A stretch of 64,000 nucleotides of DNA from Chitinophaga alhagiae (GTDB lineage: Bacteria; Bacteroidota; Bacteroidia; Chitinophagales; Chitinophagaceae): positions 310,001 through 374,000 of the forward strand of contig NZ_QXMH01000002.1 of assembly GCF_003568665.1 (NCBI RefSeq), given 5' to 3'. Position numbers and translations under genes: made by a program. The notes under the pieces were generated by a model. The model was not told the origin of the DNA, did not search any database, and saw only the letters and a list, made by a program, of their open reading frames with translations. Positions 63,201 through 64,000 of the stretch are shown here, piece by piece (position 1 is the stretch's first letter; each line of letters starts with the position of its first letter).

Positions 63201-64000
63201 ATGGCAAAAGAAACCTTTAAGCGGGATAAACCCCACGTTAACATTGGTACCATCGGTCACGTGGACCACGGTAAAACTACCTTGACTGCTGCCATTACTA
63301 CAATTCTGGCAAACAAGGGCTTGGCTGAGAAAAGAGGATATGACGAGATCGATGCGGCTCCTGAAGAAAAAGAAAGAGGTATTACCATCAATACAGCACA
63401 CGTTGAGTATCAGACAGCCAACCGTCACTATGCTCACGTAGACTGTCCGGGCCACGCCGACTATGTGAAGAACATGATCACTGGTGCAGCTCAGATGGAC
63501 GGTGCTATCCTGGTGGTTGCCGCTACAGATGGTCCGATGCCGCAAACGAAGGAGCACATCCTCCTGGCCCGCCAGGTAGGTGTACCCCGTATTGTTGTAT
63601 TCATGAACAAAGTTGACCTGGTAGACGATCCGGAACTGCTGGAACTGGTAGAGATCGAGATCCGCGATCTGCTGTCTTCTTATGGCTTTGATGGCGACAA
63701 TGTGCCCATCATCCAGGGTTCTGCTACCGGCGCTCTCGCTGGCGACGAAAAATGGGTGGCTAAAATCGACGAGCTGATGGAAGCTGTGGATACTTACATC
63801 CCGCTGCCTCCCCGTCCGGTTGACCAACCGTTCCTGATGTCTGTGGAAGACGTATTCTCTATCACCGGTCGTGGTACTGTTGCTACCGGTCGTATCGAGC
63901 GCGGTCGCATCAAAGTTGGTGAGAACGTTGAGATCGTAGGTCTGCAAACGGAATCACTGAAATCCACCTGCACTGGCGTGGAAATGTTCAAAAAACTGCT
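63201..64000 (+). CDS. tuf: Elongation factor Tu, 3' partial
   Basis: 266 codons from the ATG at 63201, running off the right edge without a stop. The GTPase motifs are complete: [10 protein letters not shown] (P-loop), [12 protein letters not shown] (switch I), DCPGHADY (switch II), NKVDLV and the SAT of GSATGAL. Domain 2 begins around [16 protein letters not shown]. It delivers aminoacyl-tRNA to the ribosome. It follows the tRNA array and a tRNA-like element and is probably co-transcribed with them. Confidence 0.97.
   Translation, partial: MAKETFKRDKPHVNIGTIGHVDHGKTTLTAAITTILANKGLAEKRGYDEIDAAPEEKERGITINTAHVEYQTANRHYAHVDCPGHADYVKNMITGAAQMDGAILVVAATDGPMPQTKEHILLARQVGVPRIVVFMNKVDLVDDPELLELVEIEIRDLLSSYGFDGDNVPIIQGSATGALAGDEKWVAKIDELMEAVDTYIPLPPRPVDQPFLMSVEDVFSITGRGTVATGRIERGRIKVGENVEIVGLQTESLKSTCTGVEMFKKL

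Overview
The window looks like chromosome from a Bacteroidota bacterium, most likely a Chitinophaga-type member of the Chitinophagaceae. The evidence is its mix of lineage-typical genes: a type III glutamine synthetase, two SusC/SusD pairs behind an ECF sigma factor and FecR anti-sigma factor, a lipid-anchored TamA-like protein (TamL), a T9SS 'plug' (DUF5103) protein and a PafA-type phosphatase. Many genes also carry promoter motifs of the Bacteroidota form TTTG - about 20 bases - TAnnTTTG, and Shine-Dalgarno sequences are mostly weak. Codon use is GC-rich, which creates many long antisense shadow frames. The species assignment is an inference.

Layout. 1-6.4 kb: end of a fused 2-oxoacid dehydrogenase E1, a DnaJ/CbpA-type co-chaperone, a small DinD/BRO-N-like protein, a 560-base non-coding stretch, a zinc-ribbon protein, a 2-hydroxyacid dehydrogenase and YebC. 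6.5-12.9 kb: four membrane transport/DedA genes, then MarR and YceI. 13-20.5 kb: malate dehydrogenase, a secreted thioredoxin-like protein, efp-accB-accC (with an unusual arginine at the EF-P tip), a duplicated-domain secreted protein and glutamine synthetase III. 20.7-29 kb: purL, a gene-free stretch with a possible small RNA, an alpha-oxoamine synthase family enzyme, PafA, enoyl-CoA hydratase and small envelope proteins around an intergenic repeat. 29-37.5 kb: TPR protein, phosphosulfolactate synthase, aroE, a methyltransferase with a duplicated tail, SRP RNA, a fructose-6-phosphate aldolase-type transaldolase and glpK-glpF.

37.6-50.7 kb is one accessory locus: ECF sigma factor, FecR anti-sigma factor, SusC, SusD, a second N-terminally reduced SusC, a second SusD and a sulfatase. 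It reads as a self-regulated uptake system for a sulfated ligand, with no glycoside hydrolase of its own. 50.8-60.4 kb: type II NADH dehydrogenase, T9SS plug protein, FtsX/LolC-type permease, SpoU-type RNA methylase, TamL, TruB, nitronate monooxygenase-like protein and riboflavin synthase. 60.4-64 kb is a translation block: rpsU, a XerC/D recombinase, a ribosome hibernation factor, tRNA-Thr(TGT), tRNA-Tyr(GTA), tRNA-Gly(TCC), tRNA-Thr(GGT), a degenerate tRNA-like element and the start of tuf, which runs off the right edge.

Most of the window is ordinary housekeeping sequence. The points most worth following are the Arg32-type EF-P, the tRNA-like element just before tuf, the possible non-coding RNA near 23.2-23.5 kb, promoters placed so close to start codons that leaderless mRNAs are likely, a possible sulfonolipid link between two genes, and the sulfatase-only SusCD locus.
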